A stretch of DNA of 64,000 nt from Panopea generosa (taxonomy: Eukaryota > Mollusca > Bivalvia > Adapedonta > Hiatellidae): NCBI GenBank assembly GCA_029582155.1, contig CM055899.1:70081719-70145718 (forward strand). The letters run 5' to 3'. This document shows, piece after piece, positions 38,123 through 49,590 of this stretch (position 1 is the stretch's first letter; every line of letters begins with the position of its first letter). The notes beneath the pieces are model-generated. The model was not told where the DNA came from and did no database searches. It worked only from the letters and a program-made list of their open reading frames with translations. The position numbers and the translations under genes are program-made.

Positions 38123-38352
38123 ACTGAAATGAACAGCTAACCCGCCACCTGTCATTTTATGTATTTTGTCAAAAATTATCAAAGCGGTTTCCTTGAAATT
38201 TAGACTTAAATAAGAAAGAACATTAAGAATAGCGCTGACCAAGTATGTATTATTAAATTTACAGTAATTGAAATAATTTCATAATTATTGAAATCGGTCA
38301 ATTTTGACGAAAATAGTAGAAATACATAAGTGGCGGGTTAGCTGTTCCGTTC
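38123..38352. mobile_element. MITE-like inverted-repeat element, absent from segment D
   Basis: The termini are perfect 18-bp inverted repeats, 'gaacagctaacccgccac' at 38131-38148 and its complement at 38330-38347. Similarity extends inward ('tatgtattt', 'gtcaaaa') to roughly 50 bp with indels, and a few bases outward. The interior is AT-rich and non-coding. In paralogous segment D the flanking sequences are joined without it (around 49175), which supports true insertion. A target-site duplication was not clear. Confidence 0.8.
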
Positions 38353-38617
38353 GATATATTATATGAAGATACAACTGTCTTGCTACAAACCAAGAATTGG
38401 TACACGTCCACATCTCTGTGATAATTGGTGAAGACGGTCTCTTAAAATGTCGGGAATTAGTCAGCAATTTGCAGAGACACTGGTTACCCGCCTAGATATA
38501 TTGTTCTGACCGCCGTGCTTAGTTTATCCCAGAACCTGATATCTCTCTGATATCATGTGTATTAACCCCCAGTGGAATAGCAAGTCATAGCAATTGAACA
38601 CTTACTCAATTGTGAAG

Positions 38618-38700
38618 CGGGGCGGTAGCATAATGGATAGAGTGTTTGCCGCTCACGCCAGAGGTTGCGGGTTCGATCCCCAGTCCGACCCGATGCCTCT
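38618..38700 (+). mobile_element. tRNA-derived SINE head
   Basis: Begins 'ggggcgg', with an exact box A 'TAGCATAATGG' and, at normal tRNA spacing, box B 'GGTTCGATCCC'. The acceptor-like ends 'GGGGCGG' and 'CCGACCC' pair with one mismatch. The T-stem and anticodon stem are disrupted and there is no Pol III T-tract directly after. It is therefore a SINE head or tRNA pseudogene rather than a working tRNA. The body may extend to about 38800. Confidence 0.75.
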
Positions 38701-39009
38701 CTGTCACAATACAGATTTTTATGATTTTAACCCCTTTATTTTACCCTTTGCTTCATACGCACCTGTATTATTGGGTTTTATATTCCTTTGTTAGCTTGTC
38801 TATTCACCCGTGAAATAAGCAAAGCACATGCCAATTAGACATATACAGTGAGAGTGTGTAAGTGGTCAGTCGGTGATATGGTCAGATAGAGAGAAATTGG
38901 CAGATATATAGTATTCAAAGAATCAAAAAGGAGAGATACTGTGGTTTATGGGCGATTCAACAATATAGATAAATATATATGTAGAGAAGAAGTCATGGCA
39001 TACCCGTGT

Positions 39010-39480
39010 GTGGTAACAATATGAGATGTCTACCTATGTGAAAAATATAATACGTCCTAAGTGGTACACGTGATTATATAATGTGACATCGTATTGAATT
39101 TAATATTATACATTCTATGTGATATATGTATTATAAGTTGTCGTCATGATAGAGATACCCCTGAGTGGTAACACTATGAGATGTCTACCTATGTGAAAAA
39201 TATAATACGTCCTAAGTGGTACACGTGATTATATAATGTGACATCGTATTGAATTTAATATTATACATTCTATGTGATATATGTATTATAAGTTGTCGTC
39301 ATGATAGAGATACCCCTGAGTGGTAACAATATGAGATGTCTACCTATGTGTAAAATATAATGCGTCCTAAGTGGTACACGTGATTATATAATGTGACATC
39401 GTATTGAATTTAATATTATACATCGTAGTAATATATGCATAATATTTAGTCGTCATGATGGAGACCTGTGTGGTAATAAA
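39010..39480. repeat. 155-bp tandem repeat, three copies
   Basis: 'gagatgtctacctatgtg' recurs at 39023, 39178 and 39333, giving a period of exactly 155 bp. The first two copies are almost identical over 'cgtcctaagtggtacacgtg' and 'gatatatgtattataagttg'. The third degrades after about 39420. Confidence 0.95.
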
Positions 39481-39837
39481 GATGTGATTAATAAAAATAT
39501 TGAGTAGCATCTCTCGCCAAACCTACTTTAACGACGAATCATAGCGGGCAAAGAGCTATATCTGGAAGAATATGATAGCGGTGTTTTATCGTTGTACATT
39601 TTTAAAACGTTGAGTGAATTTTTAAACATTACGGAACATATTGAGAATGTCTACATTATAACTATTTGGATACAAATATGTTTAGAATTAGTGTGGTAGA
39701 GTGTATTGCCTTGAACAATATATTATTATATTACATGCAATAAAACATCATTGATTGTAGCCATTTTGTTGAAGCTTCATTTCTTCTTACAAAGGTCAAT
39801 AACAAATAATAAAGAATCTGACTCACACCTATGTGTG

Positions 39838-39925
39838 ACACTCTCTTAAAACACTACACAGAACGCGGACTCGAGAGCGGTTCATATAAGCTTTGAGACT
39901 TCATCGCAATCGAGCTGAAATATAA
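39838..39925. repeat. Short dispersed repeat shared with 56400-56480
   Basis: 'ttaaaacactacacagaac' followed by 'ggactcgagagcggttcata' and 'tcgcaatcgagc' matches the segment near 56405-56475 in order and spacing, at roughly 80% identity. Confidence 0.65.
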
Positions 39926-40372
39926 AAAAAAATTAGTATAAACTAATTGTGACGTAATTTAAACATTCAGTTGTAGCCACTGACCAATCAACGTGCTCAT
40001 ATGTGATTTTCCAAACAGTGCTATTTAACTGACCTAAACAGGAGAGTTAGGTCCTTCTACAGGTTACCACCGTGATATATCTTAACTACTGTTGTAAAGC
40101 ACGTTAACCCTCATACAAACAAAGTATCAGAACTATTCATGTTCATTTCAACAAAATTATTAACAAGTTTTGTGAAAATGTAAATAAAAAAATCTTTGAA
40201 AATACAAATTGATATAATATTGGAATGTTATTTTATTGTACAAAAACAAAATTAACGATTTTGAATATAAGCTATGCATATAATGCATCAGGGTTTGTTA
40301 TATCTATGGTATTGTGGCCAGATGTGTTGTTTTATTAATCTCACTATTGTAAACAATCGAGCACGTACAGCT

Positions 40373-40606
40373 GATTCAAATTTGAATACAAATGAGATAC
40401 GGTCACTGCATTTGATATAGGTAAAGTAGGCATTTTAACATAGTTATGCAATTAAATCAACAATTAGATACCTGTTTTTGTTAATAACGGTCCTCAGGTA
40501 AATAAAAATCACCTGTACTTTATTCGCATGGCACGATTTACCTACTTTACATATATCAAAATGCAGTGACCGAATCTCATTTGCATTCAAATTTGAATCG
40601 ACTGTA
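40373..40606. mobile_element. MITE with ~60-bp terminal inverted repeats
   Basis: The left arm starts 'tgattcaaatttgaataca' and continues 'cggtcactgcatttgatata' and 'ggtaaagtagg'. The right arm (about 40545-40606) is its complement, with about 90% identity over ~60 bp. The ~115-bp interior is AT-rich and non-coding. A partial copy of one arm lies at 19925-20020, which shows that the family is dispersed. Confidence 0.85.
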
Positions 40607-40639
40607 GTTTTCCTACTTAGGTTTAACTTAGGTCTAACT

Positions 40640-42955
40640 GGGATCTTTTTGTAGCATAAAGCGTACGTAACAGCACGCGGGTAGTCCATAAAGCGAACCC
40701 TATAGGTTAAATTGAGGTCAAGATTCATACGTTGACAGTAACAATTTAAACATATTGGTTTCTGTATTTACTGGACCCAGGTGTATATTTCAAGGTATCG
40801 TTCTAATCTAAACCCATACATTCAAACGTTTGACGACGTCACAGTTAAGTAAGCGTTCATTTGCTATGACTTGTAGAACAGGCATAGAATTCCATGCTGT
40901 TTCAGACCTGATTCGGAAAATGTTACATCTGGAATAGACTATCTAATAAGCAATATTTTAAAAGCATATTTCGGATACTTTAAAATGTAAAATATTACGT
41001 AACTTTGAAACATGGTGTGCAAGATGTATTTCAACCACAAACTTTTTTGTTCAATAACATGTTTGTATTGATTTCAAACATTCACAAAGGTTTGCATGTA
41101 TATTTACAGCAATGACATATATTAAATAGAACATGATGCACACATACAAATTACATTGATATTTTAAGGTGTTTTTTTTCAAGATTAAGCTTTTAATAAG
41201 ACTATTCAACCTAACGAGTCAACTCAATTGCTTTGCTAATCGAAATTCAAGTTTAACCCTTTACTCCATAGAAACGCGTTTTCCCGCACCAACTACAGAA
41301 GGCCTTTGAAAACAGTGCAGGAAAAGTTCAGATTGCTCGTTACAAGCAATCTGAACACTTCCTGCGCTGTTTTCCACTCTGTCAGTTAATATAAAAATAA
41401 TTCACTTAGTAATTCAAAAGCCTTCTATATTAGTTGTCCAAAGGCGTCTATATTAGAGGTGTCCAAAGGCGTCTATATGAAGTAAAGGGTTAAATTACGA
41501 TAGTCATCAACATTTATTGAAACTAATAGAATAAATTTAATTGAAAAAAAAAAATTGTTTCACAAGATTAATAATTATACAGGTAATGTATTGTCATTTG
41601 TGTAATATTTCTTATATTATGATACGCACTGTTTTGAGAAATTTCATTGTTGAAATTTATAAATGGCCAAGGTCAAACGTTTGCCGATTGCTGGATAACC
41701 GTGAAACTTGAAACTTTTTATAAATAAGGTTAGTATTGTAAATATAAATAGGTCATATTTACAAGGTCGCTGCGGCGTGTCTAACACTTGTCTTTGTTAT
41801 ATTTGCCTAATCAGACTTAAGATCTCTCCGGGGGATGTAGTCGAATACAGCCCTCCATAATGGGATATACAAACCCAGCAATGACCGGTAGCAAAACGTT
41901 TAAAGCTACTATACTTATTTCATTTTAAATAGTCACATGTGAAGCTATAATCTTATGGATCTTAAGAAGAGGTTAAGCAGTAAATGTACAGCTGAGTATT
42001 TTTATATATAACCGTTTATATTTTGTAAAACAAATATGTTAATAAACAAATATGTCGGCATCAACATTGAAAATGGTTGTATTTATACAAATTACTGCAT
42101 GTATCTGATTATTGTGCAGAACGTAACGGAAAAAATGAAATAACATAAAATAAAAACATACTTGGAGTTATTCATAAAGACAAGTAACTCATTTTGAAAT
42201 ATGGTATGCATACTTCTCAGTAATATAACGTTTAACGTTACTATATACAATTTCGACGGACATTGATCATCTTTGATAATGCATTATGTATTAATGTCTT
42301 GTTGGATAAGTCATTCTATGCATGAGCAAGTTATAATTAACATTCGTTGTTTAACGGTAAGAAATGTTAATAGATGTATTTAATGCACACACTTATCGTT
42401 TGTTCATAAGAAACCGGTCAAATCAGATTCATGTTAGACGGTCGATAGTTTGTACAATGCCGTCGGTTTTTGCACGTGTGTGTAGATAAATTGATCGCCT
42501 GTTAGCCGTTATTTAAATGACGTTAAATATTAAAACAAGCAAACAAAATCTAGTCTGTGTCGGGAAGTAGACCAGGTATATTAATACTACCGTTATGTAA
42601 ATACTGTTAACATAATTGAACATATATTTGCATGTAATCTATGATGGACATTGTTAACAATAGACTAGTGAGGTTTAAAATAGAAAATGGCACCCTTAAA
42701 GTTAAAACTATATTTACAATCGCTTTCTTTGCGTAACAAATATACTGGGAATATATACCCCCAATGGAGAGTGCAAAACATGTCGATAACACACGTAGGG
42801 ATTTTATCCATTAAAAGATGCTAGTAGCTAAATATCTAGTTGAAAATATTTGAACATTGTGCATAGAAAAAGGTGATATTATAAACAAATATGCAGATTG
42901 CAGTTTCAGGCTTTGTTCGACCATAGATGTATATGAATTTATACATATTGTTTAA
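40640..42955 (+). repeat. Paralogous segment B, matching segment A without the 5.9-kb insertion
   Basis: Colinear with 22600-24440 and then, almost without a gap, with 30385-31620. It therefore approximates the pre-insertion state of segment A. It carries its own extra sequence, including the hairpin at 41308-41374 and flanking doublets 'tccaaaggcgtctatat' near 41439 and 41463. No coding similarity. Confidence 0.78.
41308..41374. repeat. 67-nt near-perfect hairpin
   Basis: Arms at 41308-41337 and 41345-41374 pair over 30 positions with three mismatches around a 7-base loop ('cgttaca'). Weaker inverted similarity continues outside the arms ('agaaggcctttgaa' at 41297 against 'ttcaaaagccttct' near 41415), so it may be the centre of a foldback element. 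Confidence 0.85.
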
Positions 42956-43465
42956 TAAAGAAACTATAACTATCGGAACATTGACTTAATATGTATGAAT
43001 ACGTTTACGTTCCCACTTAATTGATCTTGACACTGGATGCAGCTTAGAGAGAGGAATATTTTACATTATAAATAAAGTAGGAATAATACAAAACGCATAA
43101 TATTATTGTTAAGTTCAATTTTACGTCCAGGTGATATCTGTTAGCAATTCATATTGTTAATTACTCAAGTTATTGTACCAAAAACTGGACCTAATGTCAA
43201 ACGTCATATGTAAAGACATTTTTAGATATTTATAACCGAAACATTACATAATTTTTTCAGTTCTTTAGTTCTTTGCATATTCATCTTACACGTATGTATC
43301 AAAACAGAGCGCGTCGTGAATTGATTATCTAATTACAAAGGCATGCTATTTTATAAGCGCATTCGTGACTTTATAACATAATATTTAAATAAACATAGCG
43401 ACCACACAACGCTCAGTGATATCTTTTTCTATTTTCTGAAGATTAATTATTTTTATATCGGACAT
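42956..43465. other. AT-rich intergenic, nothing recognised
   Basis: No feature recognised. Confidence 0.4.
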
Positions 43466-43469
43466 TGCT

Positions 43470-43650
43470 CTAAGATATCATATCGGTTAATTGATGAGTT
43501 TGTCGTTAAGTATCGTACACACAAAGTGAGTCAAGTCTTGCTATAAGATATCGGTTTCGTGATGGGCTTGTCGTTAAGTATCTAAAACACAAAGTGGGGT
43601 CAAGTTTTGCTCTAAGATATCGAATTCGTGATGGGCTTGTCGTTGAGTTA
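43470..43650. repeat. ~71-bp tandem repeat, 2.5 copies
   Basis: 'taagatatc' followed by 'gatgggcttgtcgttaag' and 'acacaaagtg' recurs with starts at about 43470, 43551 and 43612. The first copy is the most diverged. Confidence 0.8.
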
Positions 43651-44446
43651 CCAGATTTAAATCGGTTAACAATTAGGATCTATTTCATAGCAATACAATA
43701 TGCTATAAACAATGTTACCGGTAGTATCCGTAAATTCGAGAATCCGCTTTTAACAAAATAATATGTAGAAAGGATCGACAAAACATCAGGATCTGATTTG
43801 CAATTTGCTTTGTTCCTGCAATATCTTAAGGCTCATCCTTTACGGCGTTATTCGAGATACATGAAACACTGTACATGGCACATTGTACTTGCCCCAAACA
43901 TACACACAAACATACACACCGGTGTAGCTACACGAAGGAACTCAGGCCAAGTCCTGCACTTTTCCTAGAAAAACTAATAGTCCCCAAGTTATTGATATAT
44001 GTTTACATAGAAAAATGCATATAAAGCCCCTGATAATGCACCGTTGGTCATTTACATTGAAAACAATTATGGCAGAGTACTCCAGAGCCCCCATCAACAT
44101 TTCTTGACCTGCAGGTTTACTTTGACCAAGCTAGGCTACTGCCATACACACAAACCACCTATCCTAATTTGCAGGAGTGTTGGGAGACGTCTTGGTTCGT
44201 AGTACTGAGAGTAAAACTCGATCAAGATTTTCTTTTTAATACATCTTATAGTTTAGACTTATGTTTCGCGTGTGTCTGCGTGTGTGTTACCTTAATACAA
44301 GCGCTTTAAAGTAAGATAAACTTTTGGAGTTAATAACCATACCCCTCCCTCGTAAAACTCATCAGAATGCTTTGATCGTTTACGTCTTGACTCGCAGTTA
44401 ACTGAGTTTGATACTCGTTGGAGATTAGCTTTTAAATACATCTTAG
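43651..44446. other. Intergenic, nothing recognised
   Basis: A mixed-composition stretch with a short 'catacacaaacatacacac' run near 43900. No gene or repeat family recognised. Confidence 0.4.
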
Positions 44447-44450
44447 TGCA

Positions 44451-44490
<40 letters not shown>

Positions 44491-44498
44491 TACGTACG

Positions 44499-44530
<32 letters not shown>

Positions 44531-44534
44531 TGTG
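44447..44534. repeat. (TGCG)n microsatellite
   Basis: About 20 copies of a GTGC/TGCG tetranucleotide with two TACG variants in the middle. The Ala-Arg-Thr-His and Arg-Ala-Cys-Val repeats in its open frames are translations of the tract, not genes. Confidence 0.97.
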
Positions 44535-45220
44535 TTTAAACAAACATTCAAGTTTTGGAGCAGTTCCCCGTATCCAAATAGTAGGAGTAGAGTAGAATTA
44601 TCGCCACCAGCGGGAGAGGGACACCATTCACACACACTACCCTCATGTTGCCGCTCCTCAATAATTGAAGTACATGTACTCTTACGCTCATTAAAGTATC
44701 GTTTACCTACAAAATACTAATAATTACGCTAAATTACTAAAAAAGCAAGCCGTTTCTTTTGAAAGGAAATTTATTAATTGAAATTAAAACAGTATCCGGC
44801 ATTTTTGTGTGTAATAAATGGGTAATAGATGGGTGTTGTGTATTTGTCGATTGAAAACCTTACCATTGCCTATTTTTAATTTTTGCAACATGCGACATCA
44901 GTCATGTAATGTTTTGGCTAATATTCGACAAACCGTTAAAAAAAGACCCTATGTCTGATCAAATTTAACACTGATCAGTTTTCAACGACTGTTTTGATCA
45001 GAATTTAATGTTGAAATGTGACCTGGGTCAATTTTCAACAATGAAAAATGACCATTTTTCAACGGGGTCAAAATTTAATGTTAGACCGGCAGTCTTTCCT
45101 GACAAGGATAGCGTATGAATTATAATACTGCTACTCAACAGGTGGGATACAAAACATGTGATAGATAATTATATAGGTATAACTTTAATTATATATTGGT
45201 CAAAATTATTTACTACTAGT
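44535..45220. other. Intergenic with self-complementary words
   Basis: Between 44950 and 45095, words of the type 'gatcaaatttaac', 'gatcagaatttaatg' and 'gtcaaaatttaatg' recur in both orientations. This suggests a small decayed inverted-repeat element. No protein similarity. Confidence 0.4.
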
Positions 45221-45224
45221 TTAA

Positions 45225-46195
45225 ATAATTGTATCACCAATAACATAATTTCTGATACACAGTTTGCCTTTCGTAAAGGTCATTAAACATTGGATTCATT
45301 GCTTGAATTACAGTATGACATATATATATGTATAAATAATATATGTATAAATAGGAATGCGGTCGAAGTATCGGATTTTAGTAAATCTAAAAAAAATGGG
45401 GTGCACATATTTAAACAAAAACATTACATGTCATACACGTACAAAATTAATGGTGTTGATGATGGATTTACTTTATATATTTTATGTTGTTCTAAAAGTA
45501 TAACGTATTGGTGGAAAGCAATAAAAAACTGATAATATGGAAATAAAAAGTACATAATTAAGGCTTCAGGAGGATTACTATAAAAGTTAATGCAACTGGA
45601 TATCTGATATTATTCTTTTTAGATTATGGATGTTGGATGTGCTATGTATTTGAGGACAAATAAAAAACAGGTCCAAAACCTTTCCATATATTTTCAAATT
45701 GATTGTTCCTATCACGATTGACATAGTTAAATTGAACGAAATGTTATCCTTGAAAATTATAAACATTTTAAAACTGATTTTGCATACGAACACTATATTG
45801 ATTCACAATCCAGGAGTTGCTAGTCCGAGGGTGATGCTATGTTTACATTTTTTAAGGATACAAGATCGCACGAAATAGAATACCGAGAAATGAAAGATAA
45901 TGTGTATGTTGCAAAAGTTCTTACGTAGAAGATTAATGTCCTTTTATGCAAATATGTCTATGTTTCAATGATTGTAGAAAATGCTATATAAAACGATTTT
46001 ATTTTCAAAGACCTTCTTTGTTTAAATTTATTGAATCAATGGAATCTACGAATAAAGCTATTTTGATTAATTTAGCTAAAAACATTAACCATAACAACTT
46101 TGCCCTAAACGACAAAATGAACATGTTAAATAATAAGCCAACATTAATATTGATTTATCCAATTTTATATATGATACAAACAAACTAAAGGGTAA
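45225..46195 (+). pseudogene. Decayed LINE ORF2 (RT start plus C-terminal region)
   Basis: The left part (45225-45310) encodes 'IISDTQFAFRKGH', the RT block with consensus I-S-x-x-Q-F-G-F-R-x-x-x-S-T, ended by a stop. The central palm is missing or unrecognisable. From about 45590 the C-terminal region is traceable in several frames: 'FKTDFAYEHYID' near 45770, a ruined zinc-finger block near 45880-45960, and 'YIKRFYFQRPSLFKFIE' from 45978 to the stop at 46188. This order matches CR1/L2-type elements. The tail to about 46430 is probably 3' UTR. Several frameshifts and stops show an old dead copy. Confidence 0.8.
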
Positions 46196-46429
46196 TACTT
46201 TTAAGAATATTAGCATTATCAACATTAGTTTACTTATTATATGATTTGTAGATTTGTTTAATTAACGTGACTAAACGTGACTTAGCGTGACTTAACCTTG
46301 TACATATATGCATGTATGTTTGTTATGACGGTGTATAGTGTACAGATGTGTCCCTTTTTGTTATGTTCTAGTAATGTTGGTTGACATTTGGTTACATATC
46401 CCTGTGTATTAAATTGGATAAAGCCACTT

Positions 46430-48354
46430 ACCTACCTACCCTATTGTTTATCTAACGAAACGTGACATAAAACGGTATTTTTTCGGAGCGTGAATCGATA
46501 AGGTATCCTAATTTTAAAGTAGACATCAAGCACTCAATGCTTATGTCACCCATATCGATGTTGGGGTTCTTTCTCAAGTAAATCAAATTCTACATTAATT
46601 TGACAAAATATAATATTCAAATGACTGTAGTAAGCAAGTTAGTCAGTAATCATTTTTTATTGTAGTGACATTTGTACATGTAACATAATATACAGATATA
46701 GAATTTTAAACAACACACCCAGTACAGGTTAACTTTAAGTGACTTATACAAATAAATATTATATTATTTCACATGAAGTTATGCCTGCAATAAAGCATCA
46801 TCAAAAAATGTTTCTAGATACAAGGTAATCATAAAAAAATATCATTTACGGCTGTTTGAAAGTCATTGATGATGAGTTGTACTTCTTCTTCTTCTGACAC
46901 TACTTTTCTAAGCTATACTGTTATCAACCCTTCGCACCTGTTGATATCGTCCTTCTATAATATATAGTAGTATATAAATATATCGTATTGGAGACTGCTT
47001 ACAGCGCTACTCCACTTTGTTTTAACATTACGAATTATTTTAAGATATATCACCACAGGAACGTTTACTATATAATATGTGATTAGTATTCAATTTGATG
47101 ACGATAATGTTATTATACAAGTTCCATTGTTTTTTCTTGAACGATTAAACGTATTTGTAATATTGTTAAATATATACCAATACACTTTTCATTGACTGCT
47201 TTTTAAAAAAAACGTCCAAAATAAATAAAAGGTATTTGTTTATACATATTTCCGGGGTTTTTTTTCGACAATCTTCGCCAAAGTTTGGGATTACACACAT
47301 TGATGCGCACAGTATAATATGTTAGTATCCAGGTTTTAAGAGTCGGTTAATAAAATATAACCAATGAGTACCGAATACTAGTTTGGCATGGTTACCTATG
47401 CTCAGGATCCTCCCTCACACATGCTGCTGATGTTGTCGTATGCGCTATCACTTTCTCTCTGTCAGATTTGAGGAGCTACTACCAGCGGGTTTTAGTAAAG
47501 TACAGTTATTAAAAATATAATTTTAGTTTTAGTTTGATATGAACGATTCGCTGTTAACGTGCAATAAATTAACTCGTGGGTTTTAGTTTACTCATACACT
47601 GAGGAGAATACAGGTGGTGATCTTGAAACTATTAAAATGAATTGTACGTAAATGACCGACTGGCACGTTTCCTAACAAGTTTTGTGACTCTCCTTTTTTG
47701 CCAAAGGTGTTTACCGGAAAGAGACAACCATTAATTTGTAAACAAAACCCATTCTGAAATATTTAAAATAATGTAGTCACTACTTTATATTAATATTATC
47801 TTTATTTTTCGTTTGCAAAGTATCTCACTGGTCAAAAAACATGTACTCGACCACCTGGATGAGTACAACTTACTTAAAATAAACTTAATACATCGTTTGC
47901 AAAATTAAATAACCTTTTAAAAGAAGACTATAATATATTTACTATGGTATATTAAGTATATGTGTCATGTATTACAAAATATGCAAACCACAATGTTTAC
48001 ATCATAAGTACAGTGTGTGTAAACTTTTAGTCGCATAAAACTGTATATACACGTTATAAAGGTTATATTATTTTACTATTATTATATATATTTCAAATGA
48101 GCATTAATATATGCAAACCTAGTTCGTTGTTGATTACAGTGTTTTTTTCTCCTATCCATTTTTATCCAACTATCTGCACTGGTGTTTCCTTTATGAAAGA
48201 TTTATCTTCAAAATTAGTTTTTATTATAAGTGACACATTTGAATATACTGATAGGAGAAATACTCTCATTAAAGATGGCAACATTCATTAAAGCAGAAGG
48301 CTCTGCATATGCCATATATTCACATAATCGTAATTATTTGAACTGTTTGTTGTA
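46430..48354. other. AT-rich intergenic, nothing recognised
   Basis: No repeat family, RNA gene or coding similarity recognised over about 1.9 kb. Confidence 0.4.
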
Positions 48355-48605
48355 TGGTGCTTAGCGTCGCTTTCAACAATGTTTCTGTTATATCGCGATG
48401 GAGTCTACTTGAGACAGTATTCTGAGCGCTGCAACACTGGAGTTATCTCTCGGTATGATACCTCATCATATAACATTATACTGGCACTAGACCGACCAGG
48501 CAAGAACTATCATTATAATGCTGAGCGACAAGTGATGCAGCTTCTAGTATCATTTTTCATATAGAACCCAGGACCTTCCACATGCCAGGCTGACACTCTA
48601 CCCTT
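48355..48605 (-). mobile_element. SINE family B, copy 3
   Basis: Contains 'agcgtcgctttcaacaat', 'tatatcgcgatgg', 'tctacttgagacagtattct', 'aacactggagt' and 'cagcttctagtatcattttt', in the order of copies 1 and 2. The right end, 'acccaggaccttccacatgc', followed by 'actctaccc', is the degraded tRNA-like head read on the minus strand. Confidence 0.82.
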
Positions 48606-49069
48606 AAATCACCGTTTCTGTTTATTGAAATATTGTATGTTGAGCTCAATCTACATAGAAAGTCACTTGCCTTTAAATTTCTACTTGAACTAAGATAGAA
48701 AGTTTTACTTTGTAGATATCAGCAAAGACTCTAAGGCTAACAATAGGGTAAATGTTGCCTTATATTTAACCTTAAAATATGGTTAACGTTGCCTTAATCT
48801 GAACCTTAAAATTTAGAAAATGTTGTCTTGAACCTTATGCAAATGGTTATGCTTAAATCTCGCTTCTTTTAAACAAAATCCATGGATCCGCACCTGTCTG
48901 TAATTTGAACGAAAATCACCATTGTTTAATGAGATACTGTAAACTTGTGGAATAACCCCAGTTTTGATATCACAAAATATATTGTAACTTATAAAGAATT
49001 GTTATTGCTTTTTACAGGGTACTTAATTTCTCATATATTTGGATTCCTAACATGATCACAGATAAACAG
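48606..49069. other. AT-rich intergenic with short repeated phrases
   Basis: 'gttgccttat'/'gttgccttaatct' phrases linked to 'aaccttaaaat' recur near 48753-48830, a weak ~35-bp tandem. Nothing else. Confidence 0.4.
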
Positions 49070-49590
49070 TATCATGTAGCTGAAACCACATCGAATGATA
49101 CATGTATGTTCTCTTCTTAATTGTGACCTGAGCTACCCAGGGATAGTTGTGTTATACATTATACACATACCTATCAATGTATAGATTGTAAGGAGAAGCT
49201 ACTGTCTTGCTGGTAATCCAAGGGTGGTACTCGTCCACCATCTCTGTGATGATTGGTCAAGAACATTATTGTAAGGTATCTTAAAATGTTTGGAAATAGC
49301 AAGTGACTTGCAGATTCTCTGGTTGCCTGCCTACATTTATTGTGCTGACCGCTGTGATAAATCTAAAATAGTGTTGTAAAACACGCAAAACCTCATACAA
49401 AATCCAACTTCATGTATTAAAACTATTTTCATATCAACGAATTTTACCAAAAGAAACTAACGCATTTTAAATATTAGTTATGCATACAATAAAGCAAGAT
49501 GTACAAGGTCTATGGTATTGTGATTAAAGTACAAAGGTATAGTTTGATTATGATCACTATGGTAAACAATCGAATACATAGATTTCCCAC
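49070..49590 (+). repeat. Paralogous segment D (compact copy of segment C)
   Basis: Colinear with 38010-38520 and 40085-40375. It lacks the MITE-like element and the 1.5-kb SINE/satellite stretch of segment C, so it is closer to the unloaded form. No coding frame is shared. Confidence 0.78.

Larger units (their letters stand above)
37991..40375 (+). repeat. Paralogous segment C, matching 49070-49590 with insertions
   Basis: Colinear similarity to segment D: 'acatcgaatgatacatgtat' at 38026 with 49088, 'actgtcttgct' at 38375 with 49201, and 'atctctgtgat' at 38411 with 49231. It continues with 'caaaacctcatacaa'-type sequence at 40107 with 49389, and 'tctatggtattgtg' and 'gtaaacaatcga' at 40303 and 40348 with 49510 and 49562. 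C is over four times longer than D because it contains the inverted-repeat element at 38123-38352 and about 1.5 kb at 38520-40083. Confidence 0.8.

Noticed and set aside
38618..38700. Functional tRNA gene
   Set aside because: Boxes A and B are good, but the T-stem and anticodon stem do not pair and no T-run terminator follows directly.
44292..44720. Ala-Arg-Thr-His and Arg-Ala-Cys-Val repeat proteins
   Set aside because: Direct translations of the TGCG microsatellite.
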